A stretch of DNA of 64,000 nucleotides from Sphaerisporangium fuscum (lineage in GTDB: Bacteria; Actinomycetota; Actinomycetes; Streptosporangiales; Streptosporangiaceae). The position numbers and the translations under genes were made by a program. Numbering within the stretch: the first letter of the stretch is position 1; each line of letters begins with the position of its first letter. This document shows, piece by piece, positions 44,572-51,654 of this stretch. The notes below the pieces were generated by a model. The model had not been told where the DNA came from, searched no databases, and saw nothing but the letters and a program-made list of their open reading frames with translations. The DNA lies in the NCBI RefSeq assembly GCF_018531465.1, contig NZ_JAHDTF010000012.1, positions 186,001 through 250,000 of the forward strand. Reading direction: 5' to 3'.

Positions 44572-45503
44572 CGGCCGAGGAGCTCGGCGCCGATGCGGGC
44601 GAGTTCGTCCTGGACGGAGCGTGGTTCGAGGACGTCGACCGTCGCACCCCAGCCGGCGAGATCACGGGCGATGTCCAGAGGGGTCGGGGCGGCGAGCCGC
44701 ACCCGGACACGTCCGTCGCCGTGTTCGCCGTCGGTGTGGCAGTGCCGTCCGAACCGGTGGCGCAGGATCCGTACGAACCGCTCCTCGACCAGCACGGTCG
44801 CCCAGATGCGTGAGCGTCGTCGCTCGATCTCGTCGACGACCTCCTGCCAGGCCGTGGCGAGGACGAAGTCGTCGGGGCGTGCGGCGGGCTGGTCGGTCGG
44901 CTCGGCCCGGACGATCCGGTCGACGCGGAAGGTGCGCCGCCCTCGGTCGGTTCCCGCCAGCAGGTACCAGACGTCGTCCTTGTCGACGAGCCCCCATGGA
45001 TCGACCAGCCGTTCGGTCACTTCCCCGGCATGCCCCGCGTAGGTCAGACGGACCTTGCGGCGCCGGATGACGGTGGACTGCAGCAGGTCGACCGTCGCGG
45101 GTCGTGGACGGTCGTGCGCGCCCCACCCGACGGGGTCGATCACGGTCGCGTCGGTGGCGGCCTGGGCGTCGGCCCGGAACGTCGGGGGCAGGGCCCGCAC
45201 GAGTTTGCGCAGCGCCGCCTTGGCCTCGGCGGAGACGGCCGCGGCGGGGCCGACGAGCAGGAACAGCGCCTGCGCCTCGGCCGCCGTCAGACCGCTGAGG
45301 TCGGTGCGGGCCCCGCCGACCAGGGACCAGCCGCCACCGCGGCCGGGCTGCGGATAGACCGGGACGCCCGCCGTCGCGAGCGCCTCCAGGTCGCGGCGGG
45401 CGGTGGCGACCGACACCTGGAGTTCGGCGGCCAGCTCGGCCGCGGTCACCCGGCCCCGGGACTGCATCAGCAGCACAACGGCCACCAGACGGTCAGCGCG
45501 CAT
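44559..45503 (-). CDS. WYL-domain regulator (YafY family)
   Basis: A 314-residue regulator with an N-terminal DeoR-like winged helix (RVTAAELAAELQVSVATARRDLEAL, about 17-41) and a WYL domain (about 135-225, including WYLLAGTDRGRRTFRVDRI), ending in a WCX segment. WYL regulators sense nucleic acids or small ligands. The ATG at 45501-45503 is used; an alternative TTG lies 6 codons upstream. It is divergent from a VOC gene, and a perfect 10-bp-arm palindrome stands between them. Confidence 0.88.
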   Translation of the reverse strand: MRADRLVAVVLLMQSRGRVTAAELAAELQVSVATARRDLEALATAGVPVYPQPGRGGGWSLVGGARTDLSGLTAAEAQALFLLVGPAAAVSAEAKAALRKLVRALPPTFRADAQAATDATVIDPVGWGAHDRPRPATVDLLQSTVIRRRKVRLTYAGHAGEVTERLVDPWGLVDKDDVWYLLAGTDRGRRTFRVDRIVRAEPTDQPAARPDDFVLATAWQEVVDEIERRRSRIWATVLVEERFVRILRHRFGRHCHTDGEHGDGRVRVRLAAPTPLDIARDLAGWGATVDVLEPRSVQDELARIGAELLGRYPR

Positions 45504-45519
45504 ACCCTGATTCTCCAGC

Positions 45520-45544
45520 AAAGTGCTCAGGAGATGAGCACTTT
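45520..45544. promoter_or_regulatory. WYL-regulator operator palindrome
   Basis: AAAGTGCTCA-ggaga-TGAGCACTTT, a perfect 10/5/10 inverted repeat between the divergent WYL and VOC genes, a likely shared operator. Confidence 0.6.
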
Positions 45545-45589
45545 GGATCGGAGGATGGGGACGTCACCCGCTGAGAAGGGATCCATCCG

Positions 45590-45994
45590 ATGTTGCGAGG
45601 CCTCACCACCGTCAGCTTCTTCGCCGACGACGTCACCGCCGCCGCCCGCTGGTACACCGAACTGCTCGGCATCGAGCCGTACTTCACGCGCCCGGTGGAG
45701 GGCGCGCCCGTCTACGTCGAGTTCCGCGTCGGGGACCACCAGCACGAGCTCGGCATCATCGACGGCCGCTTCGCCCCCCGCCCCCGCCCGGAGGAGGCCG
45801 GCGGCGCGGTCATCTACTGGCATGTGGACGACGTCGAGGCCGCCTTCGAGCGGCTGCTGTCCCTGGGCGCCACGGCGTACGAAAAGCCGGTCGAGCGCGG
45901 GCCCGGGTTCGTCACCGCCTCCGTGGTCGACCCCTTCGGCAACGTCCTCGGCGTCATGTACAACCAGCACTACCTGCGGGTGTCGGGCCACTGA
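45590..45994 (+). CDS. VOC-superfamily protein (glyoxalase/bleomycin-resistance fold)
   Basis: A 134-residue protein with two beta-alpha-beta-beta-beta modules. N-terminal VSFFADDVTAAARWYTELLG and C-terminal VVDPFGNVLGVMYN are typical of VOC proteins. His/Glu residues that could bind metal include H52, E53 (DHQHELG) and YWHVDD. The substrate is unknown. It is divergent from the WYL regulator gene across a perfect palindrome, which suggests direct control. Confidence 0.8.
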   Translation: MLRGLTTVSFFADDVTAAARWYTELLGIEPYFTRPVEGAPVYVEFRVGDHQHELGIIDGRFAPRPRPEEAGGAVIYWHVDDVEAAFERLLSLGATAYEKPVERGPGFVTASVVDPFGNVLGVMYNQHYLRVSGH

Positions 45995-46056
45995 CGCGGG
46001 GGGTGCTCCCACCCCGTCGCCCATTCGGGCAAATCAGGAAATATCAGCCGGAAAGA

Positions 46057-46062
46057 TATAAT
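46057..46062 (+). promoter_or_regulatory. Perfect -10 element before the secreted His/Gly protein
   Basis: TATAAT in an AT-rich stretch about 165 bases before the ATG. No good -35 is visible, so this is a candidate only. Confidence 0.3.
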
Positions 46063-46227
46063 GAGATGTTAAATAGCTGCCAAGATGCTGTTTTCGCTGT
46101 TTGTCACGCCATGTCCCAGGCAAAACCCTAGGTGGGCAAGCTCTGAAACGAGTCGCCTGGCGCATGCATCGCGAATCAGCGTGATAAATGCCTTCGCCGG
46201 GCGGCCCGACATCAAGGGGGAAACGCG

Positions 46228-46533
46228 ATGCCCGGCATGATCAAGAGATTCGCCACAATGCTCGCCGTCACGGTCGCGCTCACCGGGGGCCTCGTCGGGC
46301 TGAGCACCGTGGCGGCCACCGGCGCCACCGCGTCGGCCGCCGTCACCGCCGGCGGTGACTGGGGCGAGGGTGGCCACGGTGGATGGAGCGGCTGGGACGG
46401 CGGCGGTCACCACGGCCACCACGGGCACCACGGCAAGTGGGGCGGTGGCCACAACAAGTGGAGCAGCTGGGGAGACGATTTCGATTTCGATTTCGACTTC
46501 CCTCTCTGGGGGTTCACGGACTCTTGGTGGTGA
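46228..46533 (+). CDS. Secreted Gly/His/Trp-rich small protein
   Basis: A 101-residue protein. A signal peptide (MIKRFATMLAVTVALTGG..., cleavage about 38) precedes a mature part made of Gly, His, Trp and Asp: HHGHHGHHGKWGGGHNKW and FDFDFDFPLWGF. No known family. The His/Asp content hints at metal or surface binding. AAGGGGGAAACGCG precedes the ATG. It stands alone before the acyltransferase gene. Confidence 0.6.
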   Translation: MPGMIKRFATMLAVTVALTGGLVGLSTVAATGATASAAVTAGGDWGEGGHGGWSGWDGGGHHGHHGHHGKWGGGHNKWSSWGDDFDFDFDFPLWGFTDSWW

Positions 46534-46614
46534 CCGATCCTCTCCGGCTTCACCGTGACGAGTGAGCCGGGGCGCCGCCGGCACAGGCTTCTCCGTCGAT
46601 GCGCCGCGGCGACC

Positions 46615-47811
46615 ATGACGCCCCCCGGCCGCCTCGCCTGGCTGGACGCGCTACGCGGTCTCGCCGCGCTCGCGGTGCTGGCCGAGCACCTGCTGCCGTG
46701 GGTCGTCCCGTCGCTGCGGCCGTACCGGTTCAACCTCGGCCTCTACGGCATTCTTGTCTTCTTCCTGGTCAGCGGCTACATCATCCCCACCTCTCTGGAG
46801 CGCCGCGGGGACGTGAAGGCGTTCTGGGTCGCCCGGTTCTTCCGCCTCTACCCGCTGTATCTCACCGTCATCGTCCTGGTCCTCGCCATGAGCGTCTGGA
46901 TACCCGTACGGGACGAGGTCCCGCGGGACGCCTCGGCGGTGGCGGCGCACGCGACCATGCTGCTCGACGTCGTCGGCATGGCCGGCGTGGCCGACACCAT
47001 GTGGACGCTGTCCTACGAGATGGTGTTCTATCTGCTGGTCACCGCGCTGTTCGCGACCAGGGCGCACACGGCGAGCGGCGTGCCGGCCGTCCTGTTCGGC
47101 CTCGCCGCCGTCGCCGCGGGGCTCTTGCTGCCGGCACCCCCACTGACGGGCGCCTGGGTCGCCTACGGCTCGTGCGCCGTGTTCGTCGTCGGACTGGTGT
47201 GCGTGATGACCGGCCGGTTCCGGACGGCCGCGGCCTGCGTCCTCGGGGTGGTGGCACTCGCCCTGCTGCTGTCGAGCAGCCGGACACCATGGTTCGGCGC
47301 GGCCGTCCTGGCGGTGATGTTCACCGGCACGGTGATCTATCGATGGGAGCAGGGCACGGGCTCGCTCTGGCCGGTGGCCGCCGCCGCCGTGCTCGTGGCG
47401 CTGTCTCCCGTCCGGGCCGTTCAGACCGGATGGTGGTGGGTCGAGCCGGACGTCTGGATCACGACGATCGCCCTGGCCGGTGCGACGTTCGCCGGCGCGA
47501 TGGCCCTGCGGCGCCGGCGCCTGCCACGGCTCCTCGTCGGGGCGGGATTGATCAGCTACTCGCTGTATCTGGTGCACCATCCACTGCTCAAGCTCTTCAC
47601 CAGGATCACCGGTGATCTGCGGTGGTCGCCGCTCCACGTGCAGATCCCCATGGCGGTGACCTTCGTGCTCCTCATCGTGCTCGCCAGTTCAGTGACGTAC
47701 CGATCGGTGGAGAGACCCATGCAGCGACTCGGGCGCCGTCTCACCGCCGCGCACGCGTCGAAGGACGAATCACGGCGGCCCGCGCAGGAGGCGCGGCACC
47801 TCGGCGGCTGA
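46615..47811 (+). CDS. Acyltransferase 3 family membrane protein
   Basis: A 398-residue protein with about ten membrane helices. The catalytic-type motif RLAWLDALRGLAAL appears at about 6-19, followed by RFFRLYPLYL and the late SYSLYLVHHPL. Such proteins O-acylate surface glycans, wall polymers or metabolites. The ATG at 46615 begins the family motif; a GTG at 46555 would add a basic 20-residue extension. The substrate is unknown. It precedes a TetR gene and the TetX-like monooxygenase. Confidence 0.82.
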   Translation: MTPPGRLAWLDALRGLAALAVLAEHLLPWVVPSLRPYRFNLGLYGILVFFLVSGYIIPTSLERRGDVKAFWVARFFRLYPLYLTVIVLVLAMSVWIPVRDEVPRDASAVAAHATMLLDVVGMAGVADTMWTLSYEMVFYLLVTALFATRAHTASGVPAVLFGLAAVAAGLLLPAPPLTGAWVAYGSCAVFVVGLVCVMTGRFRTAAACVLGVVALALLLSSSRTPWFGAAVLAVMFTGTVIYRWEQGTGSLWPVAAAAVLVALSPVRAVQTGWWWVEPDVWITTIALAGATFAGAMALRRRRLPRLLVGAGLISYSLYLVHHPLLKLFTRITGDLRWSPLHVQIPMAVTFVLLIVLASSVTYRSVERPMQRLGRRLTAAHASKDESRRPAQEARHLGG

Positions 47812-47817
47812 TGCGCG

Positions 47818-47844
47818 CGAACTTGTTCGCGACGAACATGTTCG
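47818..47844. promoter_or_regulatory. Twin TetR operator palindromes
   Basis: CGAACttGTTCG (47818-47829) and CGAACatGTTCG (47833-47844), two 12-bp palindromes 15 bases apart just before the TetR ATG at 47859. Confidence 0.65.
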
Positions 47845-47858
47845 TTATCGTTGACCGC

Positions 47859-48554
47859 ATGGCTCCCCGAACACCTGCGCCGCGCAGCCGCCGCGAACGG
47901 CCCGCCAAGCCCGCCCTCACCTACGACGGCATCGTCGCCACGGCCGTGCGGCTCATGGAGACCGAAGGCCTTCAGCGCGTCACGATGCGACGGCTGGCAC
48001 AGGAGCTCGACACGGGGCCGGCGTCGCTGTACGTGTACGTGGCCAACACCGCCGAGCTGCACGCGGCGATCCTGGAGGAAATGCTCGGCTCCGTCGACCT
48101 GAGCCCGGCCACCGCACAGGGAGACTGGCGCGACCGCCTCGCCGCCGTGCTCGGCTCCTACACCCACGTTCTGTTCCAGCACCCCAGCCTCGCCAACTCC
48201 GCGCTGGTCGCCCGCCCGACGGGCCCCAACTACCTGGCACTGGTCGAGACGATCCTCGCCCTTCTCCATGAGGGCGAGGTGCCGGACGCGCAGGCCGCGT
48301 GGGGGGTGGACGTGCTGCTCCAGGTTGCCACCGCCACCGCCGCCGAGCAGTCCACGCGCGACCGCGAGATCGCCGCCGAGGACGAACAGCGTGCCTTCGT
48401 CGCCGCCCTGCGCGGGGTCTCGGCCGAGACACATCCCCGGATCGCGGCCCTCGGCGACGAACTCGTCTCCGGAACTCCGGAGCAGCGCCTGGCCTGGGTC
48501 TTCCGTGCCCTCGTGAACGGCACCCGGACGACCCCGCGGACCGACTCCCTCTGA
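47859..48554 (+). CDS. TetR-family regulator of the monooxygenase operon
   Basis: A 231-residue regulator with an N-terminal HTH (IVATAVRLMETEGLQRVTMRRLAQELDTGPASLYVYV in segments over about 24-60) and a TetR_C-type ligand domain. It lies 15 bases before a TetX-like monooxygenase gene in the same direction, with twin palindromes before its own ATG, so autoregulation and control of the enzyme are likely. The ligand is unknown. Confidence 0.88.
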   Translation: MAPRTPAPRSRRERPAKPALTYDGIVATAVRLMETEGLQRVTMRRLAQELDTGPASLYVYVANTAELHAAILEEMLGSVDLSPATAQGDWRDRLAAVLGSYTHVLFQHPSLANSALVARPTGPNYLALVETILALLHEGEVPDAQAAWGVDVLLQVATATAAEQSTRDREIAAEDEQRAFVAALRGVSAETHPRIAALGDELVSGTPEQRLAWVFRALVNGTRTTPRTDSL

Positions 48555-48569
48555 GGTGAACACACCACC

Positions 48570-49709
48570 ATGGACCCTGCACACCACCCCATAGCCGTCA
48601 TCGGAGCCGGTCTCGGCGGCCTGACCCTCGCCCGCGTCCTGCACGTCAACGGCATCGAGACGGCCGTCTTCGACCTCGACGCCCACCGGCACGCCCGCCC
48701 CCAGGGCGGCATGCTCGACATCCACGAAGAGTCCGGTCAGGCCGCCCTGCGCGCCGCCGAGCTGCACGACGACTTCCTCAAGCTGGTGCTCCCCGGCGGG
48801 GAGGCCATGCGGATCCTCGACAAGCACGCCACCGTGCTGATGGAAGAGGACGACGAACGGTCCTCCCACGGCCGCCCCGAAGTCGACCGCGGCCGGTTGC
48901 GCGACCTGCTGCTCGACTCCCTCCCGCCCGGCACGGTGCGCTGGGGCTCCAAGGTCACCGCCACCCGGACCCTGGATGACGGCCGGCACGAGGTCACGCT
49001 CGACGACGGCGCCGTCTTCACCACCGACCTGCTGATCGGGGCGGACGGCGCCTGGTCCAGGGTCCGCGCGCTCGTCTCCGATGCCGAGCCGGCCTACGCC
49101 GGCGTGTCGTTCGTCGAGACCCGTCTCCGGGACGCGGACGAGCGGCATCCGCGCGCCGCCGCCCTGGTCGGCGGCGGCATGCTGTTCGCCCTCTCCGACG
49201 CCAAGGGCTTCCTCGCCCACCGCGAGTCCGACGGCAGCCTCGACGTCTACACCGCGCTCAAGATCGAGCGGTCCTGGCTCGACGACATCGACTTCACCGA
49301 CACCGAAGCGGCCAAGAAGGCCGTGCTGGACCACTTCGCCGACTGGCACCCCGGCCTGCGCGCCCTGGTCGCCGACGCCGACGGCATGCTCGTCCCCCGC
49401 CCGATCGTCGCCCTGCCCGTCGGCCACCGCTGGGAACGGGTCCCCGGCGTCACCCTGCTGGGCGACGCGGCGCACGTGATGTCGCCGTTCGCGGGCGAGG
49501 GGGCCAACAACGCCATGCAGGACGGCGCAGAACTCGCCCGAGCCCTCGTGGCCCACCCCGGCGACGTCGAGGTCGCGCTGGCCGCGTACGAACAGCCGAT
49601 GTTCCTCCGCGCGGAGGCCGCCGCGGCCGAGTCGGCCGCGAACCTGGTCGTCTGCTTCGCCGACGACGCCCCCAAGGGGCTCCTGGCCCGGTTCGCCGCC
49701 TACCGCTAG
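48570..49709 (+). CDS. FAD-dependent monooxygenase, TetX-like
   Basis: A 379-residue group A flavoprotein. The FAD-binding GAGLGGLTLARVL starts at 11. GGMLDIHEESGQAALRAA closely follows the TetX segment GGTLDLHKGSGQ, and the second FAD motif is LLGDAAHVMSPFAGEGAN. TetX enzymes hydroxylate and inactivate tetracyclines. Close relatives with this layout also hydroxylate other aromatic antibiotics or metabolites, so the substrate is not proven. It is co-transcribed with the TetR gene and shares CTAG with the convergent TetR gene downstream. Confidence 0.78.
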   Translation: MDPAHHPIAVIGAGLGGLTLARVLHVNGIETAVFDLDAHRHARPQGGMLDIHEESGQAALRAAELHDDFLKLVLPGGEAMRILDKHATVLMEEDDERSSHGRPEVDRGRLRDLLLDSLPPGTVRWGSKVTATRTLDDGRHEVTLDDGAVFTTDLLIGADGAWSRVRALVSDAEPAYAGVSFVETRLRDADERHPRAAALVGGGMLFALSDAKGFLAHRESDGSLDVYTALKIERSWLDDIDFTDTEAAKKAVLDHFADWHPGLRALVADADGMLVPRPIVALPVGHRWERVPGVTLLGDAAHVMSPFAGEGANNAMQDGAELARALVAHPGDVEVALAAYEQPMFLRAEAAAAESAANLVVCFADDAPKGLLARFAAYR

Positions 49710-50290
49710 GTGAGGGAGTCGAGCCAGCGGGTGAGGCGGGCTCCTTGGCCGGTCATGACCTCCGGGTCGCGCAGGGCGTTGGCCAGGAGTGACATGCCCT
49801 GGTAGGCGCCCACGAACGTGAGCGCGAGGTCGTCGGGGTCGGGCAGGCCCAGCTCGCGGAACTGGTGCGCCGCCCAGTCCAGGAGCAGCCGGAGGACCCT
49901 GCCCGCTTCCAGGTCGAGGCCTCCTTCGGCGCGTTTGTCGAGTTCGACGGCCAGGGTGCCGGTGGGGCAGCCGTAGCGGGCCGCGACGTCGCGCTGGCCG
50001 ACCCAGGCCTCGACCAGGGCCTTCAGCCGCTGGATCGGGTCGGGGAGCTTGTCGAGTTCGTGGGTGAGCTGGGCGAGACGCCCGGCGTGCTCGCCGAGGG
50101 CGGCCTGGATCAGGTCGTCCTTCGTCTTGAAGTAGTAGTAGACGTTCCCGACGGGCACCTCGGCGGCGGTGGCGATGTCGGCGATGGTGGTGCGCTCCAC
50201 GCCCTGCTGGTGCAGAACGCGGGCCGCCGCGGCCGTCAGCCGCTGCCGCTTGTCCGATCCCCGCGCGGACGCCCTCGTTGAGTTGGTCAC
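49706..50290 (-). CDS. TetR-family regulator
   Basis: A 194-residue regulator with a strong N-terminal HTH, RLTAAAARVLHQQGVERTTIADIATAAEVPVGNVYYYFKTK in segments over about 20-60. A ligand domain follows. The GTG at 50288-50290 lies inside an imperfect 20-bp palindrome, which fits autoregulation and possibly leaderless expression. The two genes' stop codons interlock with the TetX-like gene at a shared CTAG. Its other target is unknown. Confidence 0.85.
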   Translation of the reverse strand: MTNSTRASARGSDKRQRLTAAAARVLHQQGVERTTIADIATAAEVPVGNVYYYFKTKDDLIQAALGEHAGRLAQLTHELDKLPDPIQRLKALVEAWVGQRDVAARYGCPTGTLAVELDKRAEGGLDLEAGRVLRLLLDWAAHQFRELGLPDPDDLALTFVGAYQGMSLLANALRDPEVMTGQGARLTRWLDSLT

Positions 50291-50300
50291 CTTACTAACT
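50281..50300. promoter_or_regulatory. Palindrome at the TetR start codon
   Basis: AGTTGGTCACCTTACTAACT is a 20-bp inverted repeat (AGTTrGT...ACyAACT) overlapping the GTG start of the TetR gene. Confidence 0.45.
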
Positions 50301-50370
50301 ATAGGCACGAGCCCCCGGGCCCGGCCGCGACAGGCCGGAACCCGGAGGCGTGGCTCCGCCGGGAGTCCCG

Positions 50371-50943
50371 CTACGGTGCCGGGACCAGGTCGCCGGCGGC
50401 GTCCGGGCGGTCGACGTAGAGCTTGTCGAACGCGGCGAGCGGCAGAGAGCCGGCGAAGTTGGCGTCGACCTGCCTGCGCTCCGCCGGGCTGGGGTTGGCG
50501 TTGGTGCAGCTGACCGGGGCACTGTGACCGGACATCAGGTCGCTGCAGAGGCCGGTACGCCGGTCGGGCAGACCGAGAATGTGCCCCATCTCGTGGGTGG
50601 CGATGCGCAGGGGATAGTAGCCCTCGGCGGTCGCCTCCCTGCCCATCCAGATGGTGCCCCGGCCCAGGCTGGTGGTGCTCGTGCGGGGCCAGCCGTTGTC
50701 GGCGAGCACCACGAAGTCGGCGGGTGTTCCCGCCGCGAGCCGGACGTTGGTGACGCTGGCGTTCCAGACCTGGGCGGCCTGATCCATCACGGTGCGGAAC
50801 TCGGCGGCCCGGCTGGCGTCGTACCGGAGTACGCGCGCCGCGCTCGCCGAGGGGGCGGCCGCCTGGGCGGGCGACACGGTGGACAGGAAGGCCAGTCCCA
50901 GGAGCAGGACCGAGAGGGTGCGGAGGAACCTTGCCACGCGCAT
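50371..50943 (-). CDS. snpA: Snapalysin-type secreted zinc protease (M7)
   Basis: A 190-residue protein with a signal peptide (about 1-29, VSPAQA). The snapalysin zinc motif HEMGHILGLPD (two His, Glu and the third-ligand Asp) is preceded by a region rich in Ala, Gly and Thr. Snapalysins are small secreted actinomycete metalloproteases; they are known to degrade milk protein and are otherwise thought to act in nutrient scavenging. It stands alone between a TetR gene and a long non-coding stretch. Confidence 0.9.
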   Translation of the reverse strand: MRVARFLRTLSVLLLGLAFLSTVSPAQAAAPSASAARVLRYDASRAAEFRTVMDQAAQVWNASVTNVRLAAGTPADFVVLADNGWPRTSTTSLGRGTIWMGREATAEGYYPLRIATHEMGHILGLPDRRTGLCSDLMSGHSAPVSCTNANPSPAERRQVDANFAGSLPLAAFDKLYVDRPDAAGDLVPAP

Positions 50944-51382
50944 AAGGGTCTCCTCAGTCGGGGGTGACCACCACGAGGCGCACCGAAGGGATCATCGGCG
51001 CGGGCACGCCGATGACCGGTGGACTCCTCGGGTGGGAGGCTTCCGCCAACGTACGCGCGACGCGCCCGGCCGGGGATACGCCAGTTCCCCCCTACTACGG
51101 TGATATGGGACCGCCCCGCATGGGCGGCTCCAGCGCCGGAAGAACGCCGTGCGGATCTCGTGCGTCAGGCCGCGGGCCATCATTTTCCCTTCGAGGGCGC
51201 GCCGTGGATCCACCTGACGTCGAGGGAGCCCGGGATGGGCGCCGCGCTGGTTGGTCGGTCTTCTCTGCGTGCTCGTGCCCCCGGCGCCGACGACGGGCAT
51301 CGGAGCCGCCGCCACGAAACAGCGGACATGGCGCTGACCGGCGGCTTTTCGCAGACCTTCGCAGCGCCGCCTCCGCTTGATA
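50944..51382. other. Intergenic region, about 440 bases, no gene seen
   Basis: No gene with plausible codon usage is found, although one frame stays open for a long way in front of the MFS gene. I see no hairpin or repeat of note before the CsoR-like sites that follow. Confidence 0.4.
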
Positions 51383-51397
51383 AACCCCCAGGGGGTA
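51383..51397. promoter_or_regulatory. CsoR-like operator 1 of MFS promoter
   Basis: AACCCCCAGGGGGTA with the perfect palindrome CCCCCAGGGGG. It is followed by ATGTTACGTTCC, like the copZ promoter (ATGTTATAGTTCC). Confidence 0.65.
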
Positions 51398-51423
51398 TGT
51401 TACGTTCCTCCCGTTCGCGAAGC

Positions 51424-51438
51424 TACCCCCTAGGGGTA
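51424..51438. promoter_or_regulatory. CsoR-like operator 2 of MFS promoter
   Basis: TACCCCCTAGGGGTA, a near-perfect copper-repressor-type palindrome 27 bases after the first. Confidence 0.75.
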
Positions 51439-51464
51439 TTCGTTATGGGAGGCACCGGCACCAC

Positions 51465-51536
51465 ATGTTCAGGCGTCGTCGGCGGCATGGGCACGTCGGC
51501 GGCCGCGTCCCAAGCGTCTTCCGGCCGTCGACATGA
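51465..51536 (+). CDS. Possible 23-aa Arg-rich leader peptide
   Basis: ATG TTC AGG CGT CGT CGG CGG CAT...: MFRRRRRHGHVGG..., 23 residues, stops 2 bases before the large hairpin at 51539. A GGAGG lies about 12 bases upstream, which is long but usable. Its position between a CsoR-type promoter and a hairpin suggests an attenuator, but chance is possible. Confidence 0.3.
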   Translation: MFRRRRRHGHVGGRVPSVFRPST

Positions 51537-51538
51537 AC

Positions 51539-51568
51539 GGTGGGCGTGCACTGGCATGCACGCCCACC
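51539..51568 (+). terminator. Perfect 12-bp hairpin in the MFS leader
   Basis: GGTGGGCGTGCA-ctggca-TGCACGCCCACC, a perfect stem 86 bases before the MFS ATG. It could attenuate transcription from the CsoR-type promoter; there is no T-tract. Confidence 0.55.
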
Positions 51569-51654
51569 CGCGGGGCCGGACCGGTTCGAGATCACACACC
51601 CAACCCCCTCTCGCATCCTCCCATCAGCGGGATCGCGAGGAACAGGAGTACGGC

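Noticed and set aside
51019..51654. In-frame extension of the MFS gene far upstream
   Set aside because: The extension crosses the CsoR-like promoter and hairpin and has no family match; the ATG at 51655 has a good ribosome-binding site.
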